From: Arthrobacter sp. MYb227 | GTDB lineage: Bacteria; Actinomycetota; Actinomycetes; Actinomycetales; Micrococcaceae | Reading direction: 5' to 3' | DNA length: 64,000 bases | Assembly: GCF_002975435.1 (NCBI RefSeq) | Contig: NZ_PCPT01000001.1 | Span: 620,001-684,000 of the forward strand | Shown here: piece by piece, positions 43,711 through 52,265 of the stretch | How the letters are laid out: the number at the start of each line of letters is the position of its first letter | Position numbering within the stretch: the stretch's first letter is position 1 | Made by a program: the position numbers and the translations under genes | Notes under the pieces: generated by a model | Told to the model about the DNA's origin: nothing | The model's input: only the letters and a program-made list of their open reading frames with translations | Database searches by the model: none

Positions 43711-45327
43711 TTAGCTGTTGTTTCGCATCTCGAGTAGAAAGCCTCGCTTAATAAGTCGAATAACCCCTTCATAAAGGCGCTGAGAAAATTCTGTATCGCC
43801 CTCACCCAGCAGCGAATCCAGCGCGCCGACTAGGGCAGATACGCTTAAATCGCCATCACAGGCGGAAACGAAGCCGGCCAAGGCGGTATCCATGATTTCG
43901 GTACGGCGCAAACCTGCACCTTGGCGCAAGAGAATCACCCCGGGGTGCTCGGCACCGGGACGTTGGTGACGTTCCTCGGTAACATCCTCGGCAACCACCA
44001 GGTGGGTATCTCCCAAGGTCTCAAGATCCAAGGCATCCGCACTGTGAATTGCCGCAGCAAGATAGGGCCCGATGGGCTGCTCGATGGGGTAGGTGATTTC
44101 TTCAAAGAGCTGACCCATGGGCGTCACGCTCGGGTTTTTCGGGCGGCGCAACCAGACCATTCCAAAGCCAATTGCCGCAACATTTCGTGAGGCAAAATCA
44201 TCAAGGTACGCGCCGTATTGTTTGGTAAACGCCTGCCTGTCACGTCCTTGAGAGGCGTCTTGCAACCAGGTTTCCGCGTATCCGGTCGTGCTTACCTGTT
44301 CCCGTTGGATAAACCAGGCTTCAACACCGGGGATGAGCCAGGAACGCGGACCGCCACTCCAGACTAATTCTTGGGAAGCACTTTCCGGTTCATTGATCTC
44401 CCAGTTGGCAAGCATTTGGGCGCTTCCTCCGGGGCTCAGCACGCGAGGAAGTTCCCGCACCAATGTTGCCACCAAGCTATCTCCGGGCATTCCACCATCG
44501 CGGTAAGTAAAGCGTTCGTCCTCGCTTTCGCCACTGTGGCGCGGGGTGATCACAAATGGTGGGTTGGAAACCACAAGATCAAATTGTTCACCAACCACCG
44601 GTTCTAAGAGGCTGCCCAGACGCAGTTGCACACGGGCCTGAAGATCTCGTGGGTTCAGCCCCAGTGCCGCGTGATTCAGCAGCAGGTTGAACCTAGTGAA
44701 CCCCAAGGCACGGGCGGATATATCTGTTGCGACAACATGTTTGGCGTGTGACAGGAGATGGAAGAGCTGAATACCGCAGCCAGTTCCAAGATCAAGCGCC
44801 GATTCCACCTGAGGACGGATGGTCGTTTGGGCAAGAGTCAAGGATGCTTGACCAATACCCAGTACATGGTCGTGGCGCAAAACTCCGGCACGTTGGTGAG
44901 CCCCCAGATCACTAGCAACCCAGATTTCTGCATCCGCGTCCGAGGCATGTGGGCGCAAATCAACGCGGGCTCGGAAGGAACCGGAAACTTCCGGGTGCTC
45001 TTCGACTAATCCCAAGGTTTCAAGCCCGGCACGGCTAAGCGTGGGGAACGCTGCTTCGAGGTCATCTTGAGTGACTTCGCGTCCCAGCATAAAGAGGCAA
45101 AGAATCGTTCCAAGCGCCGCTGGTTCTTCCTGTGCAGCAATCAGGCGCAGCGCGGGAATGAGCTGGTCTCGCATCAAGGCCTCGTGGGCAAGCTCGCCCA
45201 GGAACTCGATGATGGCCTCGTGGCTAAAGCGTCCACGTTCCAAGTCGCTTGCCAGCGCATTGAGTAATTCTTGGTTATCGCTGCGCGGCGCATCTGGAAC
45301 CGTTGCGTAATTTTCTTTGGAAGTCAC
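43711..45327 (-). CDS. SAM-dependent class I methyltransferase
   Basis: The protein is about 538 residues. The central Rossmann domain has VESALDLGTGCGIQLFHLLS (SAM motif I), VVATDISARALGFTRFN and the DLVVSNPPFVITPRHSGE motif, whose NPPF signature marks N-methyltransferases on nucleobases or protein glutamine. A long N-terminal helical region (residues 1-200) and C-terminal extension differ from PrmC. The family (often DUF7059-type actinobacterial methyltransferases) has no known substrate. GTG 45327 is chosen; TTG 45354 would add nine residues. It diverges from the acetyltransferase gene over about 50 bases. Confidence 0.85.
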   Translation of the reverse strand: MTSKENYATVPDAPRSDNQELLNALASDLERGRFSHEAIIEFLGELAHEALMRDQLIPALRLIAAQEEPAALGTILCLFMLGREVTQDDLEAAFPTLSRAGLETLGLVEEHPEVSGSFRARVDLRPHASDADAEIWVASDLGAHQRAGVLRHDHVLGIGQASLTLAQTTIRPQVESALDLGTGCGIQLFHLLSHAKHVVATDISARALGFTRFNLLLNHAALGLNPRDLQARVQLRLGSLLEPVVGEQFDLVVSNPPFVITPRHSGESEDERFTYRDGGMPGDSLVATLVRELPRVLSPGGSAQMLANWEINEPESASQELVWSGGPRSWLIPGVEAWFIQREQVSTTGYAETWLQDASQGRDRQAFTKQYGAYLDDFASRNVAAIGFGMVWLRRPKNPSVTPMGQLFEEITYPIEQPIGPYLAAAIHSADALDLETLGDTHLVVAEDVTEERHQRPGAEHPGVILLRQGAGLRRTEIMDTALAGFVSACDGDLSVSALVGALDSLLGEGDTEFSQRLYEGVIRLIKRGFLLEMRNNS

Positions 45328-45377
45328 GGCCTCAAGTCTAGCCAGCGTGGCCAAATTCAGGCTACGAAGAAACTAGG

Positions 45378-45977
45378 ATGGGTCTCATGATTGAGGTCAC
45401 CACCACACACTTAGAACAGTTCTCCGCCCACCACTTGATCCCAGCATCTCGGCCACTGCCGGATCATGCACGCATTGATCTGGTGAAGGAGATTTCTCCG
45501 GAGTTCAGTAAGTTCCTCTATCAAGGTGTTGGCAGTGAATGGAATTGGGCGGATCGCTTGAATCTGCCGCGAGCCGAATGGGAATCGCTACTGCGTACCC
45601 CGGGCACCGAAACCCATGTGCTTTACGTCGATGGGGCTCCGGGCGGTTATGTGGAGCTAGTGGCAAGAGCCGGCACCCAGGATGCCCCCGAGCAGTCGAT
45701 AACCGAGGTTGAGATCATATACTTTGGTCTTTTCCCCGACTGCATCGGTCAGGGTCTAGGTGGCATATTGCTCACCGAAGGTATTAGACGAGCATGGGAT
45801 ATCGATTCGCGTCATGAGGGTTTTGCGCCGGTATCCCGGGTGTGGGTTCACACCTGCTCACTCGACGGGCCCGCAGCTATTGCCAACTATGAGGCACGAG
45901 GTCTCGCCGTATTCCACACCGAGACCGAACGCTTGGTACCGGGTGATGGTCGGGCCGGAATGTGGCCCGCCAACTAG
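45378..45977 (+). CDS. GNAT-family N-acetyltransferase
   Basis: The 199-residue protein has the acetyl-CoA loop region EVEIIYFGLFPDCIGQGLGGILLTEGIRRAWD, whose GQGLGG matches the R/Q-x-x-G-x-G/A motif. HTCSLDGPAAIANYEARGLAVFHTETE is the conserved C-terminal strand. Substrate unknown. The ATG at 45378 overlaps a possible internal ribosome site, and ATG 45387 is an alternative. A terminator follows. Confidence 0.85.
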   Translation: MGLMIEVTTTHLEQFSAHHLIPASRPLPDHARIDLVKEISPEFSKFLYQGVGSEWNWADRLNLPRAEWESLLRTPGTETHVLYVDGAPGGYVELVARAGTQDAPEQSITEVEIIYFGLFPDCIGQGLGGILLTEGIRRAWDIDSRHEGFAPVSRVWVHTCSLDGPAAIANYEARGLAVFHTETERLVPGDGRAGMWPAN

Positions 45978-45985
45978 TCTCACCC

Positions 45986-46036
45986 CAAATAACCCCTGAA
46001 ATATTAGTCAGCAACTTATATTTCAGGGGTTATTTG
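45986..46036 (+). terminator. Terminator after the acetyltransferase gene
   Basis: The 19-base arms at 45986-46004 and 46018-46036 (CAAATAACCCCTGAAATAT and its complement) have a 13-base loop. The A/T-rich ends make it functional in both directions. Confidence 0.85.
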
Positions 46037-46740
46037 CCATGGTCTGCTGTATACGGAGAATTTTCCAACGGCGTTACCGGTGCTCATGGACAATGCTTAC
46101 TCACATAAATTTACTGACCGCAACGCTGACCAAGCAGCCACCGCAGCACCGTGCAAACGCATCGACCAACACATCCAGGGGCTCCACCCCATGGCGCCCT
46201 GCCGGTGGCTTGTACCTAATAACTGCCCCACCTTGGCTTCGCGAGATCCCCCCCTGCCCAGCTTGATCGTCGCACCGGGTGTTGGCCTGTACTTAGTTGA
46301 AAGCACCACCCCCTTTTGTTGTGCGCGGCGCACTTTAGCCGGGCAGCATCTATCCCCCGGGGGCACCTTGGAAGCGCTCGCCGAGCTCCCTACCGGATTC
46401 ACGTTGCGGCAGGCGGATTGGCCCACTCGAGCGCCTCGGTGTGCTGACGTTGAGACTGGCGCGATGTTCACCATTGTCGCGACGCTCATGGCCGCCAAGT
46501 GCATTGAGCGTTTCGCGGAGATCTCCCATGAATCACGAGCGCGATTCTCAGGTCGAATACTTCCTTTTCGGCAGCCTGTTGAGCTGAGGCATAGCAATGC
46601 TGGGCGTGGGCTAGATCAGTATTTCCTGAAAAGCCCTGCTGCCGTGCCCAACGCAAATAGCGGTGTGTGGCAATCCGTTCATGGCCACACACCGTGTTTG
46701 TGAGAACTGCGCCCTACTCGTTGAGGGGGCAGAGGCTAAT
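46037..46740. other. Gene-poor stretch, possibly a decayed gene
   Basis: No reading frame here looks like a normal protein. The longest are 207 codons on the plus strand (46080-46703) and 166 on the minus strand (46097-46597); both are rich in Cys, Pro and Arg runs, have no ribosome site and match no family I know. A minus-strand stretch at about 46540-46692 reads IATHRYLRWARQQGFSG and EKEVFDLRIALVIHG, more protein-like than the rest, which suggests a decayed gene. I found no transposase motif and no terminal repeats. Confidence 0.4.
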
Positions 46741-47688
46741 TTACTTTTTGGTCAGCAGCGCCATCATTTCAAAGACCAACGTGGCTGCAGCAAGAGATGT
46801 GACATCCGCATGGTCGTAGGCAGGAGAAACCTCCACCACGTCCGCACCGACAATGTTCAGTCCCACCAGACCACGAATCAGCTGGAGCATTTCACGCGAG
46901 TACAGGCCACCAATTTCCGGCGTGCCGGTGCCCGGAGCGAAGGCCGGATCCAGCACGTCGATGTCGATCGACAGGTAGACCGGAAGGTCCCCGATGCGCT
47001 CCTTGATGCGCTCAATAGCGGCCTGGACGCCGATCTTATCGATGTCCGTACAACGGATGATCTGGAAACCAAACTCATGGTCGCGCAGGAAATCGTCCTT
47101 GTCATACACCGGACCTCGAATGCCCACATGCATGGAGCGGTCCTCGATCAGCAGGCCCTCTTCGAAGGCGCGGCGGAACATGGTGCCGTGGGTGATTTCC
47201 TCACCAAAGTAGGTGTCCCAGGTATCTAGGTGCGCGTCGAAGTGCAGCAGCGCTACCGGACCGTGAACCGCCGCGGTCGCACGGATCATCGGCAGGGCGA
47301 TGGTGTGGTCCCCACCAATGGCGATCACGGTCTTGCCCTTGGCCACCAGCTTGGCAGCCTGTTCCTGGATCTGTGTCACGGCCTTGTGGTTGTCATACGG
47401 GGTGCAGGCGATGTCCCCGGCATCCACAAACTGGGCCTGAGCCACCGGAGTGGTTTCAAGTTCTACGTGGTAGCCGGGACGCAACAACCGGGACGCCTCG
47501 CGTACCGCCGAGGGTGCGAAGCGCGCCCCTGGCCTAAACGAGGTTCCACCGTCAAAGGGAACCCCAACAATTGCCACATCATAGTCCGGGACCTGGGCGA
47601 TCTGTGGAAGCCGGGCAAAGGTGCCAAGTCCCGCATAGCGCGGAACTTCGGTGGCCTCGACCGGGCCGACGGGGGTGAAATTCACCAT
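46741..47688 (-). CDS. Ureohydrolase (agmatinase or guanidinobutyrase type)
   Basis: The 315-residue enzyme has all binuclear Mn ligands of the arginase fold: GGDHTIALP (His 128), LLHFDAHLDTWDTY (Asp 151, His 153, Asp 155) and LSIDIDVLDPAFAPGTGTPE (Asp 242, Asp 244). The loop EITHGTMFRRA is of the agmatinase/guanidinobutyrase sort, not arginase. It releases urea from a guanidino compound; the alcohol and aldehyde dehydrogenases upstream suggest 4-guanidinobutyrate or agmatine. No nickel-insertion genes are adjacent, which argues weakly against a guanidine-type nickel enzyme. It is the last gene of the operon. Confidence 0.92.
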   Translation of the reverse strand: MVNFTPVGPVEATEVPRYAGLGTFARLPQIAQVPDYDVAIVGVPFDGGTSFRPGARFAPSAVREASRLLRPGYHVELETTPVAQAQFVDAGDIACTPYDNHKAVTQIQEQAAKLVAKGKTVIAIGGDHTIALPMIRATAAVHGPVALLHFDAHLDTWDTYFGEEITHGTMFRRAFEEGLLIEDRSMHVGIRGPVYDKDDFLRDHEFGFQIIRCTDIDKIGVQAAIERIKERIGDLPVYLSIDIDVLDPAFAPGTGTPEIGGLYSREMLQLIRGLVGLNIVGADVVEVSPAYDHADVTSLAAATLVFEMMALLTKK

Positions 47689-47725
47689 GGTGTTCTAACT
47701 CCTAAAATTCTTGGTTACCGTCCAT

Positions 47726-49237
47726 TTAGGACAGCGTGATCCAGACGGTCTTGGTTTCGGTGACCGAATCGAGCTGTTCCGGACCTAGGTCTCGGCCGAA
47801 GCCCGAACTCTTGAAACCACCAAATGGCATGGCCGGGTCAATTGAGCTTTGCGCGTTCACGTAGACCGATCCTGCCTTGAGCACCTTGGTGAGACGGTGG
47901 ACGCGGTTCAGGTTCTGCGAGTAGATGGTTGCGGCAAGCCCAAATTCGCTGTCATTGGCCAGTTCGATGGCTTCCGCCTCGGTGGAAAAACGCTGGGCGA
48001 CGAGGACCGGACCAAAGATTTCTTCCTGGACGATGTGCATCGAATTGTTGCAATCCCCGAAAATCGTTGGCTCAATGAAGTACCCCGGACGATCCAGGCG
48101 GTTGCCACCGCACAAGAGCGTGGCGCCCTCATCAATGCCGATCTTGATGTAATCCATCACCGAGTTGCACTGGCTCTCGGAGACGACCGGACCGATGGTG
48201 GTTTCCGGGTCAAGACCCGATCCAATGACCCAGCTCTTGGCATTTTGCACGAGCTTTCCCATGAATTCGTCGTAGATTGAATCTTCGACGTAGAGGCGGG
48301 ATCCGGCATCACAGATCTGTCCGGCGTTGAAGAAGATGCCAAAGGCCACCTCTTCCACCGCCTTGTCCAAGTCCGAGTCGGCGAAGACCAGCACCGGGGA
48401 TTTACCGCCAAGTTCTAGGGTCATGCGGGTCATGTTTTCCAGTGCCGCGTGGCCCACCGATTTGCCGGTGGGGGTCGAACCGGTGAAGGTGACCTTGTCG
48501 ATTCCCTGGTGTCCGGCCAAGGCCGCGCCAACGGTGGATCCCTTGCCGGTGATGATGTTCACGACGCCGCCGGGGATACCGGCCTCGGCGACCAACTCGG
48601 CGAAGCGCAGCGTGGTCAGCGAGGTGACCTCCGGTGGCTTGACCACGGTGGTGCAACCAACGGCCAGGGCCGCGCCGAGCTTCCAGGCCAGGGTCTGCAG
48701 CGGGAAGTTCCACGGCACGATGACTCCGATGACACCCACCGGTTCCTTGCGGGTGTAGGTGACGTAGTCCCCCGGTAGGCTTGCCGCTTCACCACTGCGG
48801 CCGGAGATCTTCGAGGCCCAGCCGGCAAAGTAGCGGTAGGTGTCGATGGTGCCCTGGATATCCATTTCGGCTTCGGCAAGTGGCTTGCCCACATCCAAGG
48901 ATTCAAGCACGGCAAGTTCTGCGGTGTTTGCCTCGATGAGATCGGCGAGCTTGTGTAGCAGGCCTTCGCGTTCTAGGGGGGTGAACTGGCTCCAGGCTCC
49001 CCCGTCGAATTCGCGGCGTGCCGCGGCCACCGCCGCATCCAAATCCGCCACTGTTGCGCTGGCAATGTTGGAGATAACCTCGGTGGTTGATGGTTCGGTG
49101 ACGGGTACCGTGGCACCGTCCGAAGCATCAACCCACGCGCCGTCAATAAACAGTTGGTGTGACCGGGACAGGAAGCTACGTACGGCGGCCGGAACCTGGT
49201 AGGTGTCAAAGTAGGTTTCAGCGATGTCGATGCTCAT
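47726..49237 (-). CDS. NAD(P)-dependent aldehyde dehydrogenase
   Basis: The 503-residue protein is full length. Catalytic Glu lies in TLELGGKSP (about 275) and catalytic Cys in FFNAGQICDAGSR (about 309); IVPWNFPLQTLAWKLGAAL and FTGSTPTGKSVG are the cofactor segments. It resembles phenylacetaldehyde, aminoaldehyde and guanidinobutyraldehyde dehydrogenases. With the ureohydrolase 37 bases downstream and the alcohol dehydrogenase upstream, oxidation of a guanidino- or aminoaldehyde is my inference. AGAGGGAA precedes ATG 49237. Confidence 0.93.
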   Translation of the reverse strand: MSIDIAETYFDTYQVPAAVRSFLSRSHQLFIDGAWVDASDGATVPVTEPSTTEVISNIASATVADLDAAVAAARREFDGGAWSQFTPLEREGLLHKLADLIEANTAELAVLESLDVGKPLAEAEMDIQGTIDTYRYFAGWASKISGRSGEAASLPGDYVTYTRKEPVGVIGVIVPWNFPLQTLAWKLGAALAVGCTTVVKPPEVTSLTTLRFAELVAEAGIPGGVVNIITGKGSTVGAALAGHQGIDKVTFTGSTPTGKSVGHAALENMTRMTLELGGKSPVLVFADSDLDKAVEEVAFGIFFNAGQICDAGSRLYVEDSIYDEFMGKLVQNAKSWVIGSGLDPETTIGPVVSESQCNSVMDYIKIGIDEGATLLCGGNRLDRPGYFIEPTIFGDCNNSMHIVQEEIFGPVLVAQRFSTEAEAIELANDSEFGLAATIYSQNLNRVHRLTKVLKAGSVYVNAQSSIDPAMPFGGFKSSGFGRDLGPEQLDSVTETKTVWITLS

Positions 49238-49300
49238 CGGAATTCCCTCTCGTTTAGGTAGTGAAAAAATTGTTGTTTATGTGGCGGTGTGTGGGAAGTT

Positions 49301-50314
49301 TTAGAACTGGACGACGAGGCGGCCTTCGGCGTCGCCTGCTTCCAAGCGCTTGAAAGCAACGTTGATGTCGCTGAAGTCCAGGGTTTCAACGTTGGACTTC
49401 ACCAGTCCGTCCTTGGCAAGGGCCATGACCTGATCGCGTTCTAAGCGGGTACCGTCGGCGCTGCCAATGATGGTGATGCCCAGGTCGATCAGTTCCGCTG
49501 CCTTGAAGGTGAAGGGGTTGTTCGGCAGTGCCACCTGGATGAAGCGTGCGGTCGGGGCGGCAAGGGTGAACATGTTGCGGAAGACCTGCGGTGAAGGGGC
49601 AAAGCTGAGCAGTGCATCGGCGCCACCAAGTTCGTGGATTGCTTTTTCTGCTTCCTCACCCGGTGCGTAGGCAGCGTGGGCACCGAGGCCCTTGGCGATG
49701 TCCAGCTTCTTCGGGTCCAGGTCAATGCCAATGACCTTGGCACCGAAGAGGCGTGCGAACTGGATGGCGTACTGACCCAGACCGCCAAGGCCAAAGATCA
49801 CGACAACGGAGCCTGGTTCGATATTTGCCTTGCGCACCGCGCTGTAGGCTGTCACACCGGCGCAGAGTAGTGGTGCGGCTTCCTCGGAGGAGAGTTCACC
49901 GGGGATGTGGGTGACCCACTCGGCGGGGGCAACGATGTACTGGGCGAAGCAACCATCTACGTGTACGCCGGTTGCCTGGGAATTCTGGCAGTAGGTTTCT
50001 AGGCCCTTGCGGCATTCGCGGCAGTTACCGCAGGCCGAATAGACAAAGCCAACGCCCACGCGCTCTCCGGCGGTGAGCTCTACGCCTTCACCCACGGCAA
50101 CGACGGAGCCTACGCCCTCGTGACCCAGAATGGCCGGCTTGGGACGCGGAAGTTCGTCTTCACCCTTCCAGAAGTGCACATCGGTGTGGCAGACGCCGCA
50201 GCTTTGCATTTTGACGAGGACTTCGCCCTTGCCCGGCTGTGGGATTGCGGATTCACGGAGTTCCAAGGGGCCGTTATCTTCGGTGAAGTAGGCGGCAAGC
50301 ATGGTTTCGGTCAT
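49301..50314 (-). CDS. Zinc-dependent alcohol dehydrogenase (AdhP type)
   Basis: The 337-residue MDR enzyme has catalytic zinc ligands in SCGVCHTDVHFW (Cys 42) and AILGHEGVG (His 65, Glu 66), four structural-zinc Cys in ACGNCRECRKGLETYC, and the Rossmann motif VVIFGLGGLGQYAIQFARLFGAKVIGIDLD. It interconverts an alcohol and an aldehyde with NAD(H). Its ATG overlaps the permease stop (ATGA), so they are translationally coupled. Its natural substrate is unknown; it can feed the aldehyde dehydrogenase. Confidence 0.93.
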   Translation of the reverse strand: MTETMLAAYFTEDNGPLELRESAIPQPGKGEVLVKMQSCGVCHTDVHFWKGEDELPRPKPAILGHEGVGSVVAVGEGVELTAGERVGVGFVYSACGNCRECRKGLETYCQNSQATGVHVDGCFAQYIVAPAEWVTHIPGELSSEEAAPLLCAGVTAYSAVRKANIEPGSVVVIFGLGGLGQYAIQFARLFGAKVIGIDLDPKKLDIAKGLGAHAAYAPGEEAEKAIHELGGADALLSFAPSPQVFRNMFTLAAPTARFIQVALPNNPFTFKAAELIDLGITIIGSADGTRLERDQVMALAKDGLVKSNVETLDFSDINVAFKRLEAGDAEGRLVVQF

Positions 50315-51756
50315 GATATTTCAGCTCCTAGTGGTGCGTTTGTTTTGGGGGTTGCGTGGTAGCCACCCAGCCCGCGGGGGATAACGAAGAGGACCGAGAA
50401 GATCCAGTAAATAGCTCCGGCGACAACTGCCGCGAGCAATGATGCAGTGGTGTACCTGAAGTACGCGGTGTGTTCAAAAGTTAGTGGGTTGAAGGTGATC
50501 GTGAAGATGACGATGCCGGCAAGCGTTGCGGCCAAGGCCCCAAAGTTGAAGCCACCGGTGAAGTAGTAGATCGAAGTTTTTCCCTCGATGAAGAGGTTCT
50601 TCAAATCAACGTGCTGGCGGCGGAGCCAGTAGTAGTCAACGATCATGATGCCGGTCAATGCGCTGTAGATTGCTGCAGTCCAGACCAAGAAGGTCATGAA
50701 GCCGTCGTAGAGACCCGGGACCGCAAACATCACGATGACCGGCACGATACAGAAGCCCACCACCAGCCATTCCCAGGAGACTTTGCTGAACCACGAGCTA
50801 AACATCTGTCTAAGACCCACGATGGCCGTGTACAGAATGTTGGCCATGGAAGTGATGTTGGCAAAGGCAATGAATACCAGCACGATCACGCTGAGCCAGA
50901 CGCCACCGGTTTCGGCCATCCACTGGGTTGGATCGGCGTTTCCGTACTTGATCGCGCCAATGAGTCCAACGGCTTCGCCCAGGCTTGCGGCAAAGCCAAT
51001 TCCAATGAGGTTTGGCCAGAATGCCGTGCGCTCATTCTTGGTAATGCGTGAGAGGTTTCCAATGTAGGGCCACCAAGAGAAACCGGCAGCAATATTGATT
51101 TCAACCGCGATCATGAAGTTCACCGCGTCGGAGTCAAAGGGCTTGGACAGCGCTTCGAGAGCCAAGACTTCGGCAAGTGAGGAATCTGAGAGGAAGAGCC
51201 AGATCATAAAGCCCATGACAAGAATCAGTGCCGGGGCAACAATGGTGTTGAACACCTTGATCGAGGTCGGACCCTTGGCGACGATAAACGCGGTCAAAGC
51301 GATCGCCACGATGGTAATCAGGTAGATGTACCCGGCGTTAGGATCCGGCTCGGTGTCTCCAATGACGCTGATGGCCGAGTCGATAGATCGACCGAACATG
51401 GTCCCCAGCACAACCAACCAGCCTACGGTCAGCAGGATCATGGCGATGGTGTAAATTAGCCGGCTACCGTTGTGCCCGAATACGCTGCGCAGGAAGGTGT
51501 ATTGTTCGGTGCCGTACTTTCCTGCGCTGATGGATACCGCGAGTCCCACCAGCAGCACACCCAGTACATTGCCTAAGACAATGGCGAGCAAGCCATTTTT
51601 TACATCAACGACAAGTGCCAGGGACCCACCGATGAGGAATCCCCAGGTGGCAATAGCTAGGGCCGCGTTGGCCCAGGTGTACTCCCAGAATCCCCAGAGC
51701 CGCTTTGATGGCGGCAAGGGAGCTCTTCCTCGTTCTGCTTCAACGGTGTAGTCCAT
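50311..51756 (-). CDS. NCS1-family nucleobase/cation symporter-type permease
   Basis: The 481-residue protein has about 12 membrane segments. The NCS1 start LWGFWEYTWANAALAIATWGFLIGGSLALV and the central FSWWPYIGNLSRITKNERTAFWPNLIGIGFAASLGEAVG are typical; NCS1 carriers take up nucleobases, hydantoins, thiamine or related compounds. In this operon it may import a guanidino or other N-rich substrate. It is followed by a coupled alcohol dehydrogenase gene and preceded by a small membrane protein gene. Confidence 0.9.
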   Translation of the reverse strand: MDYTVEAERGRAPLPPSKRLWGFWEYTWANAALAIATWGFLIGGSLALVVDVKNGLLAIVLGNVLGVLLVGLAVSISAGKYGTEQYTFLRSVFGHNGSRLIYTIAMILLTVGWLVVLGTMFGRSIDSAISVIGDTEPDPNAGYIYLITIVAIALTAFIVAKGPTSIKVFNTIVAPALILVMGFMIWLFLSDSSLAEVLALEALSKPFDSDAVNFMIAVEINIAAGFSWWPYIGNLSRITKNERTAFWPNLIGIGFAASLGEAVGLIGAIKYGNADPTQWMAETGGVWLSVIVLVFIAFANITSMANILYTAIVGLRQMFSSWFSKVSWEWLVVGFCIVPVIVMFAVPGLYDGFMTFLVWTAAIYSALTGIMIVDYYWLRRQHVDLKNLFIEGKTSIYYFTGGFNFGALAATLAGIVIFTITFNPLTFEHTAYFRYTTASLLAAVVAGAIYWIFSVLFVIPRGLGGYHATPKTNAPLGAEIS

Positions 51757-51810
51757 TGGGTTTCCTATGTGATCGTTAGCGCAAATATGTGGGGTGAGTA
51801 GGTGGTTTTC

Positions 51811-52008
51811 TTATTGAAGGAGCAGAACTAAGGCAAAGCTCACGGCCAGTAGGATGCCCACCAACACGTATTCGCTGCGACCGAGTTGACCGGGCTGTTT
51901 AGCCAGCTCGTGGTCGGCGAAGTCACCACATACTCGATCACGTTCTGCTTCAAACTCCTGAAGGCTCATGTCAGGCCCAGCTGCAGGAACATTCTTTGGT
52001 TTCATCAT
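51811..52008 (-). CDS. Small single-pass membrane protein, 65 residues
   Basis: The N-terminal 45 residues are charged and soluble (SLQEFEAERDRVCGDFADHELAKQPGQLGR), with one C-terminal helix (YVLVGILLAVSFALVLLLQ). It is the first gene of the operon, 54 bases ahead of the permease. Small subunits of this sort occur beside NCS1 carriers and may stabilise them; I know no experimental role. The start is the first of two ATG codons. Confidence 0.7.
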   Translation of the reverse strand: MMKPKNVPAAGPDMSLQEFEAERDRVCGDFADHELAKQPGQLGRSEYVLVGILLAVSFALVLLLQ

Positions 52009-52252
52009 TTCTTTGTCGATCCTTCGCTATTTCGTCTGATTTCTGAGAATACATTCGATGCCTAGTCAAAATTCAGGGGTGCTTCGTCTACCATCCGGCA
52101 GAGCCTTGGGAAATTAATCGAAGTGCCTAGAAGCAGTGCTAACTCGGCGAATTTCCGAGCTGTTGCTGCTCTGTAAGTCACTAACTACATACTGACCCGG
52201 GGCCTGTGAGCCACGCAACAGAAATACTGTAACCACTTGAATTTTCAGACTG

Positions 52253-52265
52253 TTACACTCTGTAA
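52253..52265. promoter_or_regulatory. Candidate operator directly at the pucR-type start
   Basis: TTACA-CTC-TGTAA is a perfect inverted repeat ending one base before the ATG at 52266. Upstream, TGTAAC (52228-52233) and GTTACA (52252-52257) form a second inverted pair. TACACT (52254-52259) could be a -10 box placing transcription at the ATG, so a leaderless message is possible; no ribosome site is visible. Confidence 0.45.

Noticed and set aside
46080-46703. 207-codon plus-strand frame, at first suspected of being a transposase remnant (MLMDNAYSHK)
   Set aside because: The DDE-type context does not continue, no terminal repeats or target duplications are visible, and composition is unlike a protein.
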